A stretch of DNA of 9,762 bases. It comes from Cellvibrionales bacterium UBA1854 (GTDB lineage Bacteria; Pseudomonadota; Gammaproteobacteria; Pseudomonadales; Porticoccaceae). The notes beneath the pieces were generated by a model that did not search any database, had not been told where the DNA came from, and saw nothing but the letters and a program-made list of their open reading frames with translations. The stretch is taken from positions 1-9,762 of the forward strand of contig DDII01000077.1 of assembly GCA_002338445.1 (NCBI GenBank), written 5' to 3'. The translations under genes were made by a program, and so were the position numbers. Numbering within the stretch: the stretch's first letter is position 1; every line of letters starts with the position of its first letter. This document shows positions 1 through 6,909 of this stretch, piece after piece.

Positions 1-18
1 TTTTTTGGCCCTCAATAA

Positions 19-1242
19 CTACGCTATAATTTTCGCTACCACACCAGCACCCACCGTACGTCCTCCCTCGCGAATCGCAAAACGTAGTCCATCTTCCATC
101 GCAATTGGAGCAATCAGCGTTACTGACATCTGGATATTATCACCAGGCATCACCATCTCTACACCATCAGGCAATTCGCATGCGCCAGTAACATCCGTGG
201 TTCGAAAATAAAACTGTGGCCTGTAACCTTTAAAGAAAGGAGTATGACGCCCACCCTCATCTTTTGATAAAACATATACTTCAGCATCAAAAACCGTGTG
301 TGGCTTTATTGATCCAGGCTTCGATAAAACTTGTCCACGCTCCACTTCCTCACGTTTAGTCCCGCGCAATAAAACGCCGACATTTTCACCTGCACGACCT
401 TCATCCAAAAGCTTTCGGAACATTTCAACTCCGGTACAAGTAGTCTTGCTGGTATCATTAATACCCACAATTTCTACCTCTTCACCAACTTTCACAATAC
501 CTCGTTCCACTCGACCAGTCACAACGGTACCTCGACCCGCAATCGAAAACACATCCTCTATAGGCATCAAAAATGGTTGATCTATTGCTCGCTCAGGTTC
601 CGGAATATAACTGTCCAAAGATTCCACTAACTTTGCAACCGCTGAAGTGCCGAGTTCATTATCATCTCTTCCCTCCAAAGCCATCAAAGCAGAGCCCACA
701 ATAATTGGAGTATCATCACCCGGAAAATCATACAAATCCAAAAGCTCTCTAAGTTCCATTTCTACCAACTCAACCATCTCATCGTATTCTTCTGAACCGA
801 CACCGCCACAGTCTTCCGCCAACAAATCTGCTTTATTTAAAAATACTATCACATAGGGAACGCCAACCTGACGAGCCAATAGGATATGTTCACGAGTCTG
901 AGGCATTGGGCCATCAGTCGCTCCACATACCAAAATTGCCCCATCCATCTGCGCCGCCCCAGTAATCATATTCTTAACGTAATCCGCATGTCCCGGACAA
1001 TCAACGTGCGCATAATGCCGATTGGGCGAATCATATTCCACATGAGCCGTCGATATGGTAATGCCTCGTGCACGTTCCTCAGGAGCATTATCAATCTGAT
1101 CAAACGCTTTAATCTCACCTCCGTGCACCTCAGCACAAACGCGAGTTAACGCAGCAGTTAACGTCGTCTTACCATGATCTACGTGCCCAATAGTACCCAC
1201 ATTCACGTGAGGCTTGTTCCTTTCAAACTTTTCTTTTGCCAT
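19..1242 (-). CDS. tuf: Elongation factor Tu (EF-Tu), complete, 407 aa
   Basis: EF-Tu is the cytoplasmic GTPase that carries aminoacyl-tRNA to the ribosomal A site as a GTP ternary complex. The whole protein is recognisable. The P-loop GHVDHGKT is at residues 19-26, the switch I RGIT at 59-62, DCPGH at 81-85 (His85 is the catalytic His84 of E. coli numbering), NKAD at 136-139 and GSAL at 183-186. The beta-barrel domains 2 and 3 follow and end in GAGVVAKIIA. It is 13 residues longer than E. coli EF-Tu: about 10 extra lie just after NKAD (around 142-153) and about 3 near 190-200. The ATG is preceded by AGGAG with an 8-nt spacer. In most relatives tuf is co-transcribed behind fusA. Here an inverted EF-G gene separates them, so tuf needs its own promoter in the divergent gap upstream. 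Other tuf copies may exist outside the window. Confidence 0.98.
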   Translation of the reverse strand: MAKEKFERNKPHVNVGTIGHVDHGKTTLTAALTRVCAEVHGGEIKAFDQIDNAPEERARGITISTAHVEYDSPNRHYAHVDCPGHADYVKNMITGAAQMDGAILVCGATDGPMPQTREHILLARQVGVPYVIVFLNKADLLAEDCGGVGSEEYDEMVELVEMELRELLDLYDFPGDDTPIIVGSALMALEGRDDNELGTSAVAKLVESLDSYIPEPERAIDQPFLMPIEDVFSIAGRGTVVTGRVERGIVKVGEEVEIVGINDTSKTTCTGVEMFRKLLDEGRAGENVGVLLRGTKREEVERGQVLSKPGSIKPHTVFDAEVYVLSKDEGGRHTPFFKGYRPQFYFRTTDVTGACELPDGVEMVMPGDNIQMSVTLIAPIAMEDGLRFAIREGGRTVGAGVVAKIIA

Positions 1243-1326
1243 CTCAGCGTCTCCTAAACGAGCTTTAAATTGCTTTTCCTGTGATTTGAAATATCGAGCA
1301 AAATTACTTGGAAATTTTTGTTAAAC

Positions 1327-1355
1327 ATTCTCATGCCGAAAACTGACATAGTCAA
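1327..1355 (-). promoter_or_regulatory. Candidate sigma-70 promoter for tuf
   Basis: On the minus strand, TTGACT (1355-1350, 5 of 6 matches to the -35 consensus) is followed after 17 bp by GAGAAT (1332-1327, 4 of 6 matches to the -10 consensus). Transcription would start near 1320 and give a leader of roughly 80 nt before the tuf ATG, with the AGGAG Shine-Dalgarno at 1255-1251. Spacing is ideal but the -10 is imperfect, and chance matches are common in AT-rich DNA. Confidence 0.35.
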
Positions 1356-1511
1356 TCAGAACTGAGATAAAAGTTAGTGTCACTCTTAATTTTCTCCTTA
1401 ATACTTATAACTAAAATCAACTCTTCAACACATAAATGTGATATTAAAATAAAATGTATTTTTTAATCAAAAAGCAGAACAATTTTACTCTGCAATCTTA
1501 GTATTATCCTG

Positions 1512-1524
1512 TATACTCGCCCCG
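1512..1524 (+). promoter_or_regulatory. Candidate -10 element and GC-rich discriminator for fusA2
   Basis: TATACT at 1512-1517 matches 5 of 6 bases of the sigma-70 -10 consensus and is followed at once by CGCCCCG (1518-1524), an unusually GC-rich patch in this AT-rich gap. Transcription would start around 1524-1526, next to a run of six T, leaving a leader of about 40 nt before the ATG at 1566. No good -35 hexamer lies at 16-18 bp; TTTACT (1484-1489) is 22 bp away, too far. GC-rich discriminators are known from promoters repressed in the stringent response; applying that here is inference. Confidence 0.4.
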
Positions 1525-1565
1525 TTTTTTAATTAACCGATATCCTTTATTCGCTGAGTTCAAAA

Positions 1566-3650
1566 ATGACTGATCTATCTCATTACAGAAACATAGGTAT
1601 ATTCGCTCACGTTGACGCTGGTAAAACTACTACTACGGAACGAATTTTGAAGTTAACTGGCAAAATCCATAAAACTGGTGAAGTACATGACGGCGCAGCG
1701 ACTACCGACTTCATGGAACAAGAACAAGAACGAGGTATAACAATACAATCTGCGGCAACAACGTGTTACTGGCGCGACCATCGTTTCAACATTATAGACA
1801 CTCCCGGTCACGTAGATTTTACCGTAGAAGTGTATCGATCATTAAAGGTTCTAGATGGCGGAGTTGGCGTTTTTTGTGGATCTGGAGGCGTTGAACCGCA
1901 GTCAGAAACCAACTGGAGATACGCCAACGAATCCGAGGTTGCTAGGATAATTTTCGTTAACAAGATGGATAGAATGGGCGCCGATTTTTTAAAAGTTGTC
2001 GAACAAATTAAAAAAGTTCTCGGAGCAAATCCATTAGTTATGTGTCTGCCAATAGGAATTGAGGAGAACTTCGTAGGCCTTGTAGATCTTTTAACGCGCC
2101 AAGCATATATCTGGGATGACTCAGGTATGCCAGAAAAGTATCAGATTAAAGATGTACCTGAGTATATGACCGAACAAGTAGAAGAATACCGCGAGCGTTT
2201 AGTCGAGTCTGCAATAGAGCAAGACGACGATTTAATGATGGCATATGTGGAGGGTGAGGAAATTTCTATAGACCAAATCAAAGGCTGTATCCGGAAGGGT
2301 ACAATAGCTCTAGATTTCTTTCCGACCTATTGCGGCTCTGCGTTCAAAAATAAAGGGGTACAAATGGTATTAGACGCCGTGGTTGACTTCCTTCCTGATC
2401 CCACTGAAGTCGACCCTCAGCCACTAACTGATGAAAAAGGCGATGAAACGGGCGAATATGCTGTTGTGTCCACGGCAGAGTCATTTAAAGCACTTGCATT
2501 TAAAATCATGGATGACCGATTTGGTGCTCTGACTTTCATCAGAATTTATTCTGGAAAATTGGAACGAGGCATGACGATTTACAATTCTTACACCGGCAAG
2601 ACCGAACGCATTGGCCGCATGGTAGAAATGCATGCCGATGACCGAAATGAAATCGAATCTGCAATTGCCGGGGACATAATTGCAATTGTTGGAATGAAGA
2701 ATGTTCAGACCGGCCACACTTTATGTGATCCGAAATCGCCGGTAACTTTGGAGCCGATGATATTCCCTGAACCTGTAATATCGATAGCAGTCAAACCAAA
2801 AGATAAAGGCGGCTCTGAAAAAATGGGGATTGCCATAGGGAAAATGGTGGCTGAAGACCCTTCTTTCCGAGTCGAAACTGATGAAGATTCAGGAGAGACA
2901 ATTTTAAAGGGGATGGGTGAACTGCATTTGGATATCAAAGTAGACATTTTGAAAAGAACTTACGGAGTGGATCTAATCGTTGGTGCACCACAAGTTGCAT
3001 ACCGAGAAACCATAACAAATGCTATCGAAGATAGTTATACCCACAAAAAACAATCTGGTGGTTCTGGACAATTCGGGAAAATTGACTTTCGCATCCGCCC
3101 CGGTGAACCAGGTAGCGGTTTTTTATTTAGTTCAACGGTCGTGGGGGGGAATATACCCAAAGAATTTTTTCCAGCCATTGAGAAAGGATTTAAGACAATG
3201 ATGTCTGACGGGCCGATGGCAGGATATCCTGTTCTTGATGTCGAATTTGAAATATTTGATGGGGCCTATCATGCGGTGGATTCATCGGCCGTGGCTTTCG
3301 AAATAGCGGCAAAAGGAGCTTTTCGGCAAGCCATGCCCAAAGCAGGACCTCAGATTATAGAGCCAATAATGAAAGTAGATGTTTTTACCCCAGAGGATCA
3401 TGTGGGTGACGTCATCGGTGACCTAAATCGTCGCCGAGGGATGATTAAAGATCAAGAAGCGGCTACAACGGGAGTTCGAATCAAAGCGGATGTTCCACTG
3501 TCAGAAATGTTCGGTTACATCGGCCATCTGAGAACCATGACCTCAGGACGAGGTCAATTTTCAATGGAATTTTGTCATTACATGCCTTGCCCACAAAATA
3601 TTGCCAATGAGGTAATAAGTGCAGCAAAAGAATTGCGTGAAGCAAAATAA
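1566..3650 (+). CDS. fusA2: Second elongation factor G (EF-G2-type paralogue), complete, 694 aa
   Basis: This is a full-length five-domain translational GTPase of the EF-G family, which drives ribosomal translocation and, with RRF, ribosome recycling. The G domain is intact: AHVDAGKT 14-21, QERGIT 54-59, DTPGHVDF 78-85, NKMD 132-135 and GSAF 257-260. The domain IV tip keeps His569 (E. coli His583 equivalent) but reads QSGGSGQFGK at 496-505, where canonical EF-G has QSGGRGQYGH, and AYHAVDSS instead of SYHDVDSS. From memory it resembles the chromosomal EF-G 2 of Vibrio more than the str-operon EF-G, including the phrase KVLDGG and the N-terminus. It runs against the rest of the operon, tail to tail with fusA and head to head with tuf. 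The Shine-Dalgarno is weak (only GAG at 1556-1558, 7 nt before the ATG), which suggests lower translation than tuf. All catalytic motifs are present, so it is probably functional; its exact role is unknown. Confidence 0.95.
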   Translation: MTDLSHYRNIGIFAHVDAGKTTTTERILKLTGKIHKTGEVHDGAATTDFMEQEQERGITIQSAATTCYWRDHRFNIIDTPGHVDFTVEVYRSLKVLDGGVGVFCGSGGVEPQSETNWRYANESEVARIIFVNKMDRMGADFLKVVEQIKKVLGANPLVMCLPIGIEENFVGLVDLLTRQAYIWDDSGMPEKYQIKDVPEYMTEQVEEYRERLVESAIEQDDDLMMAYVEGEEISIDQIKGCIRKGTIALDFFPTYCGSAFKNKGVQMVLDAVVDFLPDPTEVDPQPLTDEKGDETGEYAVVSTAESFKALAFKIMDDRFGALTFIRIYSGKLERGMTIYNSYTGKTERIGRMVEMHADDRNEIESAIAGDIIAIVGMKNVQTGHTLCDPKSPVTLEPMIFPEPVISIAVKPKDKGGSEKMGIAIGKMVAEDPSFRVETDEDSGETILKGMGELHLDIKVDILKRTYGVDLIVGAPQVAYRETITNAIEDSYTHKKQSGGSGQFGKIDFRIRPGEPGSGFLFSSTVVGGNIPKEFFPAIEKGFKTMMSDGPMAGYPVLDVEFEIFDGAYHAVDSSAVAFEIAAKGAFRQAMPKAGPQIIEPIMKVDVFTPEDHVGDVIGDLNRRRGMIKDQEAATTGVRIKADVPLSEMFGYIGHLRTMTSGRGQFSMEFCHYMPCPQNIANEVISAAKELREAK

Positions 3651-3695
3651 CACCATGTTTGTGCCGAGGACTTTTAAAGTGGATTGCAAATAGCT
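3651..3695. other. Convergent 45-bp gap between fusA2 and fusA
   Basis: The stop codons of the two EF-G genes face each other across 45 bp. The gap contains the short palindrome ACTTTTAAAGT (3670-3680) but no GC-rich stem followed by a T run in either direction. I therefore cannot call an intrinsic terminator here. Confidence 0.7.
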
Positions 3696-5801
3696 TTAGT
3701 GACCATAAGTTTTTGAAACTATGAAATCACATACATTTTTGGGTGCTTCACAATAACGGCTAAACTCCATTGTAAAGGTTGCTCTGCCCTGTGAGGCGGA
3801 CCGAAGATCGGTTGCGTACCCAAACATCTCTGCGAGCGGAACTTCCGCGTTCACCACTTTCCCTCGGGCATTATCCTCCATACCAACAATTAAGCCACGA
3901 CGACGATTAAGATCACCAACAACATCCCCCATGTTGATCTCTGGAGTAACAACTTCTACATTCATCACAGGCTCTAAGAGGACAACTGAGCCCTCGTCTA
4001 CCAATTTTTTAGTCGCTAATGAACCTGCCATTTTAAATGCAATTTCAGAAGAGTCTACGTCATGATAAGACCCATCAAACAAAGTAGCTTTTAATCCCAG
4101 AAGAGGATAGCCAGCAAGGATGCCGTTCTGCATTTGCTCCTCAATACCTTTAGCTACTGCCGATATGTATTCTCGCGGAACTGCGCCGCCGATAATTTCG
4201 TTTATGAACTCAAGTCCTACCCGATCGGAGTTCTCAGTTGGTTCAAATCTAATCCACACATGACCATACTGCCCTCTGCCTCCAGATTGACGGATGAATT
4301 TCCCTTCAATCGTACACCAATTCTGGATTGCTTCCCGATAGGCAACTTGAGGCTTTCCTATGTTAGCCTCCACGAAAAATTCCCTTCGCATTCGATCGAC
4401 CAAAATATCTAAGTGCAATTCTCCCATACCAGAAATGATGGTTTGTCCGCTATCTACATCCGTACTTACACGAAAAGAGGGATCTTCCTGTGCCAATTTA
4501 CCCAGCGCCATCCCCATTTTTTCTTGATCCACCTTAGAGCGAGGCTCAACTGCGACCGATATAACTGGGTCTGGGAATTCCATTTTTTCCAATACAATTT
4601 TTTGATCCTCTGAACATAAGGTATCTCCGGTCGAAATATCTTTCAATCCTATGGCTGCGGCAATATCTCCGGCGAATACTTGTTTTATTTCCTCACGACT
4701 ATTTGAGTGCATTTGTACCATCCGTCCGATCCTTTCACGTTTTTGCTTAGCAGAATTATAAACTGCCGAACCGCTCTCCAAACGACCTGAATAAACTCGC
4801 ATGAAAGTCAAAGAACCAACATAAGGATCAGATGCAATTTTAAAAGCTAACGCTGCGAAAGGAGCACTATCCTTTGCTAAGCGCAATCCTTTTTCTCCAC
4901 CATCCGTGTAACCTTCCACCGGTTTAATATCAGTAGGAGATGGTAAATATTGGATAACTGCATCAAGCATCGCCTGAATCCCTTTATTCTTAAAAGCCGA
5001 ACCGCCCAGCGCTGGCACTATTTCATTATTCAAAGTACGTTTGCGTAACCCGGCGATAATATCTGCTTCACTCAGAGGCTGTTCATCCAAATACTGTGTC
5101 ATTAACGTGTCATCAGCCTCTACTACTACCTCAATTACGTATTCCCGCATTTCATTACATATTTTTCTTGATTCCTCTGGTATTTCCTCATATTCGAAAG
5201 TCATACCTTGATCACTCTCTCTCCAGTATATTGCTTTCATTTTAATTAGGTCGACCACACCTCGAAAGTCACCCTCTGAACCTAGTGTCATTTGCACTGG
5301 AACCACCTTGGCACCCAGCCTATTTTCCAGCTCCTGTATGACACCCTTAAAATTTGCACCGGCTCGATCCATTTTATTTACAAATACTAGACGGGGAACG
5401 TTGTACTTATCAGCTTGACGCCACACCGTTTCAGTTTGAGGTTGGACCCCTGATGCAGCACATAGGACTACAACCGCGCCATCCAACACACGCAGTGACC
5501 GCTCCACTTCTATGGTGAAATCGACATGTCCCGGGGTATCAATAATATTTATTCGATGCGAACTGTACTGAGAGTCCATTCCCCTCCAGAAGCAGGTTGT
5601 CGCTGCAGAAGTTATAGTTATTCCCCTCTCTTGCTCCTGCTCCATCCAATCCATGGTGGCTGCGCCGTCATGGACTTCTCCCAACTTGTGAGAAAGCCCG
5701 GTGTAAAATAGCACTCTCTCAGTAGTTGTAGTCTTGCCAGCATCGACATGGGCGCAGATCCCAATATTACGGTAATATTCAATATGGGTCTGACGAGTCA
5801 C
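3696..5801 (-). CDS. fusA: Elongation factor G (EF-G), str-operon copy, complete, 701 aa
   Basis: This is the canonical EF-G at its usual place behind rpsG. It catalyses GTP-driven tRNA-mRNA translocation and helps RRF split terminated ribosomes. G-domain motifs are AHVDAGKT 17-24, QERGIT 57-62, DTPGHVDF 88-95, NKMD 142-145 and a later GSAF. The domain IV tip is standard: QSGGRGQYGH with Arg509 and His514, and SYHDVDSS with His580 (E. coli His583 equivalent). Translation starts at GTG (5801-5799). The N-terminus MTRQTHIEYYRNIGI aligns with E. coli MARTTPIARYRNIGI without a gap, and AGGA (5813-5810) sits 8 nt upstream. Length matches the family (about 700). The C-terminal tail, ending VSKTYGH, and several cysteines differ from familiar EF-Gs. 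The 78-bp spacing from rpsG fits operon transcription. Unlike the usual arrangement, tuf does not follow on this strand. Confidence 0.98.
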   Translation of the reverse strand: MTRQTHIEYYRNIGICAHVDAGKTTTTERVLFYTGLSHKLGEVHDGAATMDWMEQEQERGITITSAATTCFWRGMDSQYSSHRINIIDTPGHVDFTIEVERSLRVLDGAVVVLCAASGVQPQTETVWRQADKYNVPRLVFVNKMDRAGANFKGVIQELENRLGAKVVPVQMTLGSEGDFRGVVDLIKMKAIYWRESDQGMTFEYEEIPEESRKICNEMREYVIEVVVEADDTLMTQYLDEQPLSEADIIAGLRKRTLNNEIVPALGGSAFKNKGIQAMLDAVIQYLPSPTDIKPVEGYTDGGEKGLRLAKDSAPFAALAFKIASDPYVGSLTFMRVYSGRLESGSAVYNSAKQKRERIGRMVQMHSNSREEIKQVFAGDIAAAIGLKDISTGDTLCSEDQKIVLEKMEFPDPVISVAVEPRSKVDQEKMGMALGKLAQEDPSFRVSTDVDSGQTIISGMGELHLDILVDRMRREFFVEANIGKPQVAYREAIQNWCTIEGKFIRQSGGRGQYGHVWIRFEPTENSDRVGLEFINEIIGGAVPREYISAVAKGIEEQMQNGILAGYPLLGLKATLFDGSYHDVDSSEIAFKMAGSLATKKLVDEGSVVLLEPVMNVEVVTPEINMGDVVGDLNRRRGLIVGMEDNARGKVVNAEVPLAEMFGYATDLRSASQGRATFTMEFSRYCEAPKNVCDFIVSKTYGH

Positions 5802-5809
5802 GATATTTT

Positions 5810-5813
5810 TCCT
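5810..5813 (-). promoter_or_regulatory. Ribosome binding site deciding the fusA GTG start
   Basis: AGGA on the minus strand lies 8 nt before GTG at 5801-5799. It supports a GTG start where no ATG occurs at the conserved N-terminus. Confidence 0.7.
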
Positions 5814-5879
5814 AAAACCTGCAGAGGGCAGCCGATTCGACCACCCTTTTTCACGCTATCACGCGCTGTGTGTATTGAC

Positions 5880-6350
5880 TTAAAAGCGAAAGTGAGAGAA
5901 TGCCTTGTTGGCCTCTGCCATACGATGAACATCTTCACGTTTTTTAACCGCACCACCTTTCCCCTGAACGGCATCGACTAGCTCTCCCGCCAGGCGTTGA
6001 GGCATAGATTTTTCACCCCTACTTCTGGCATAGTCCACCAACCACCTCATAGCGAGGGCGGTCCTTCGAGCTGGCCTAACATCCACTGGCACTTGGTACG
6101 TCGCTCCCCCTACTCTTCGCGATTTAACTTCCACCATAGGAGCAACATTATCTAACGCTTCCTGAAACACCTCTACCGGATCCCTTTTTAAGCGGTCTTC
6201 TACCGCTGTCATAGCTCCATATACAATTCTCTCCGCTACCGCCTTTTTCCCACTCACCATAACGTGGTTCATAAATTTGGCTAGCGTTGTATTACCGTAC
6301 TTAGGGTCTGGAAGAATTTCCCGTTTTGCGACCACTCTTCTTCTTGGCAT
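5880..6350 (-). CDS. rpsG: 30S ribosomal protein S7, complete, 156 aa
   Basis: S7 is the primary 16S rRNA 3'-domain binding protein that nucleates assembly of the 30S head and lines the E-site exit. In E. coli it also represses translation of its own str mRNA. The sequence begins MPRRRVVAKREILPDPKY and holds the conserved GKKAVAERIVYGA, RRVGGATYQVPVDVRP and KSMPQRLAGELVDA segments, ending AFSHFRF. Length equals the usual 156. The reading frame is open 11 codons further upstream to a GTG at 6383, but the ATG at 6350 matches the universal MPRRR start. It has AAGG (6363-6360) 9 nt upstream, so the upstream GTG is rejected. It lies 95 bp after rpsL and 78 bp before fusA. Confidence 0.98.
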   Translation of the reverse strand: MPRRRVVAKREILPDPKYGNTTLAKFMNHVMVSGKKAVAERIVYGAMTAVEDRLKRDPVEVFQEALDNVAPMVEVKSRRVGGATYQVPVDVRPARRTALAMRWLVDYARSRGEKSMPQRLAGELVDAVQGKGGAVKKREDVHRMAEANKAFSHFRF

Positions 6351-6383
6351 GTTTAATGACCTTTTTTCCCTCAGCTCATCCAC

Positions 6384-6406
6384 TAGGACCTTTATTTCAA
6401 GGCCTA
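6384..6406 (-). promoter_or_regulatory. Hairpin in the rpsL-rpsG spacer, possible S7 control site
   Basis: On the mRNA, UAGGCCUU (6406-6399) can pair with AGGUCCUA (6391-6384) around the loop GAAAUAA, with one internal C-U mismatch and one G-U pair. In E. coli, S7 binds the rpsL-rpsG spacer, of similar length, to repress S7 and EF-G translation. Equating this hairpin with that site rests on position only; the two RNA structures were not aligned. Confidence 0.35.
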
Positions 6407-6445
6407 CTCTACTACCCCTACCGATATTATCTGGTTGTATTTTTA

Positions 6446-6817
6446 TTATTTTGGACGTTTAGTCCCATATTTAGACCTTCGTTGAGTTCGACCATCCACT
6501 CCAGAAGTGTCCAGTGTTCCTCTCACAGTATGATATCTTACTCCTGGCAAATCTTTCACTCGGCCACCCCGGATCAAAACCACGCTGTGTTCCTGCAAAT
6601 TATGTCCCTCACCCCCGATGTAAGATGTGACCTCGAATCCACTAGTTAAACGAACACGGCATACTTTTCTCAAAGCAGAGTTAGGCTTCTTTGGCGTAGT
6701 TGTATACACTCTGGTACATACACCACGCCGCTGAGGGCATGCTCTCAACGCAGGGACGTCGGATTTGCTAACTTTTCTCTGCCTAGGCTTTCGGACAAGC
6801 TGATTGATAGTAGCCAT
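6446..6817 (-). CDS. rpsL: 30S ribosomal protein S12, complete, 123 aa
   Basis: S12 sits at the decoding centre of the 30S subunit, controls proofreading accuracy and is the classic site of streptomycin resistance mutations. The protein starts MATINQLVRKPRQRKV and contains the signature TTTPKKPNSALRKVCRVRL, GGEGHNLQEHSVVLIRGGRVKDLPGV-type core (70-93), ending GTKRPK. Lys43, Lys88 and Pro91 are the streptomycin-sensitive residues, so this looks like a sensitive allele. Asp89 is the residue that RimO methylthiolates in E. coli. Two ATGs are adjacent (6820 and 6817). I choose 6817 because it gives the conserved MAT start and places AGAG (6829-6826) 8 nt upstream rather than 5. It is the first gene of the str unit, 164 bp after rpoC. 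Confidence 0.98.
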   Translation of the reverse strand: MATINQLVRKPRQRKVSKSDVPALRACPQRRGVCTRVYTTTPKKPNSALRKVCRVRLTSGFEVTSYIGGEGHNLQEHSVVLIRGGRVKDLPGVRYHTVRGTLDTSGVDGRTQRRSKYGTKRPK

Positions 6818-6909
6818 CATTGTCTCTCTTTAAATCAAAAATAATTAGTGTCAAATGCTCGACCTGTTCTACGCCTTACTGTTCGTTTAAAGGATACTGC
6901 TCATATACC

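Larger units (their letters stand above)
1243..1565. promoter_or_regulatory. Divergent intergenic control region between tuf and fusA2
   Basis: This AT-rich 323-bp stretch separates the start of tuf (minus strand) from the start of fusA2 (plus strand). It must hold the promoters of both genes unless tuf is read from elsewhere. I see no convincing ORF, tRNA or other RNA gene in it. Candidate promoters are listed separately. A short inverted repeat, GCAGA (1474-1478) and TCTGC (1489-1493), with a 10-nt loop, lies upstream of the fusA2 -10 candidate; it is too short to assign a role. That the region is regulatory follows from the gene layout, not from a recognised operator. Confidence 0.75.

Noticed and set aside
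1..18. Possible terminator downstream of tuf (minus strand ending GGGCC then six A)
   Set aside because: Only 18 bases are available. No hairpin can be drawn, and on the tuf strand the run is A, not the T run needed for intrinsic termination.
647..1149. Plus-strand open frames of 69-94 codons lying inside tuf (for example 296-580, 647-856, 886-1149)
   Set aside because: They are antisense shadows of a highly conserved gene, have low-complexity Ser/Thr/Pro/Ile-rich translations, no recognisable domains and no ribosome sites.
1474..1493. Inverted repeat GCAGA/TCTGC as an operator or terminator
   Set aside because: The stem is only 5 bp with a 10-nt loop and no flanking T run; such a match is expected by chance in 323 bp.
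3696..5801. fusA as a pseudogene made redundant by fusA2
   Set aside because: All GTPase motifs, domain IV tip residues and full length are intact with no frameshift, so both EF-Gs look functional.
6351..6383. In-frame N-terminal extension of rpsG from a GTG at 6383
   Set aside because: It would add 11 residues not found in S7. The conserved MPRRR start at 6350 has its own AAGG site at good spacing, and the extension overlaps the likely regulatory spacer.
6326..6649. 107-codon plus-strand frame across the rpsL 3' end and the rpsL-rpsG spacer
   Set aside because: It is antisense to conserved rpsL codons and the spacer. The hydrophobic, Phe/Ser-rich translation is typical of antisense frames, and no ribosome site precedes it.
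6826..6854. A perfect TTGACA (6854-6849, minus strand) close to rpsL
   Set aside because: Only poor -10 matches follow at 15-17 bp, and transcription would begin at or inside the rpsL ribosome site, leaving no usable leader.
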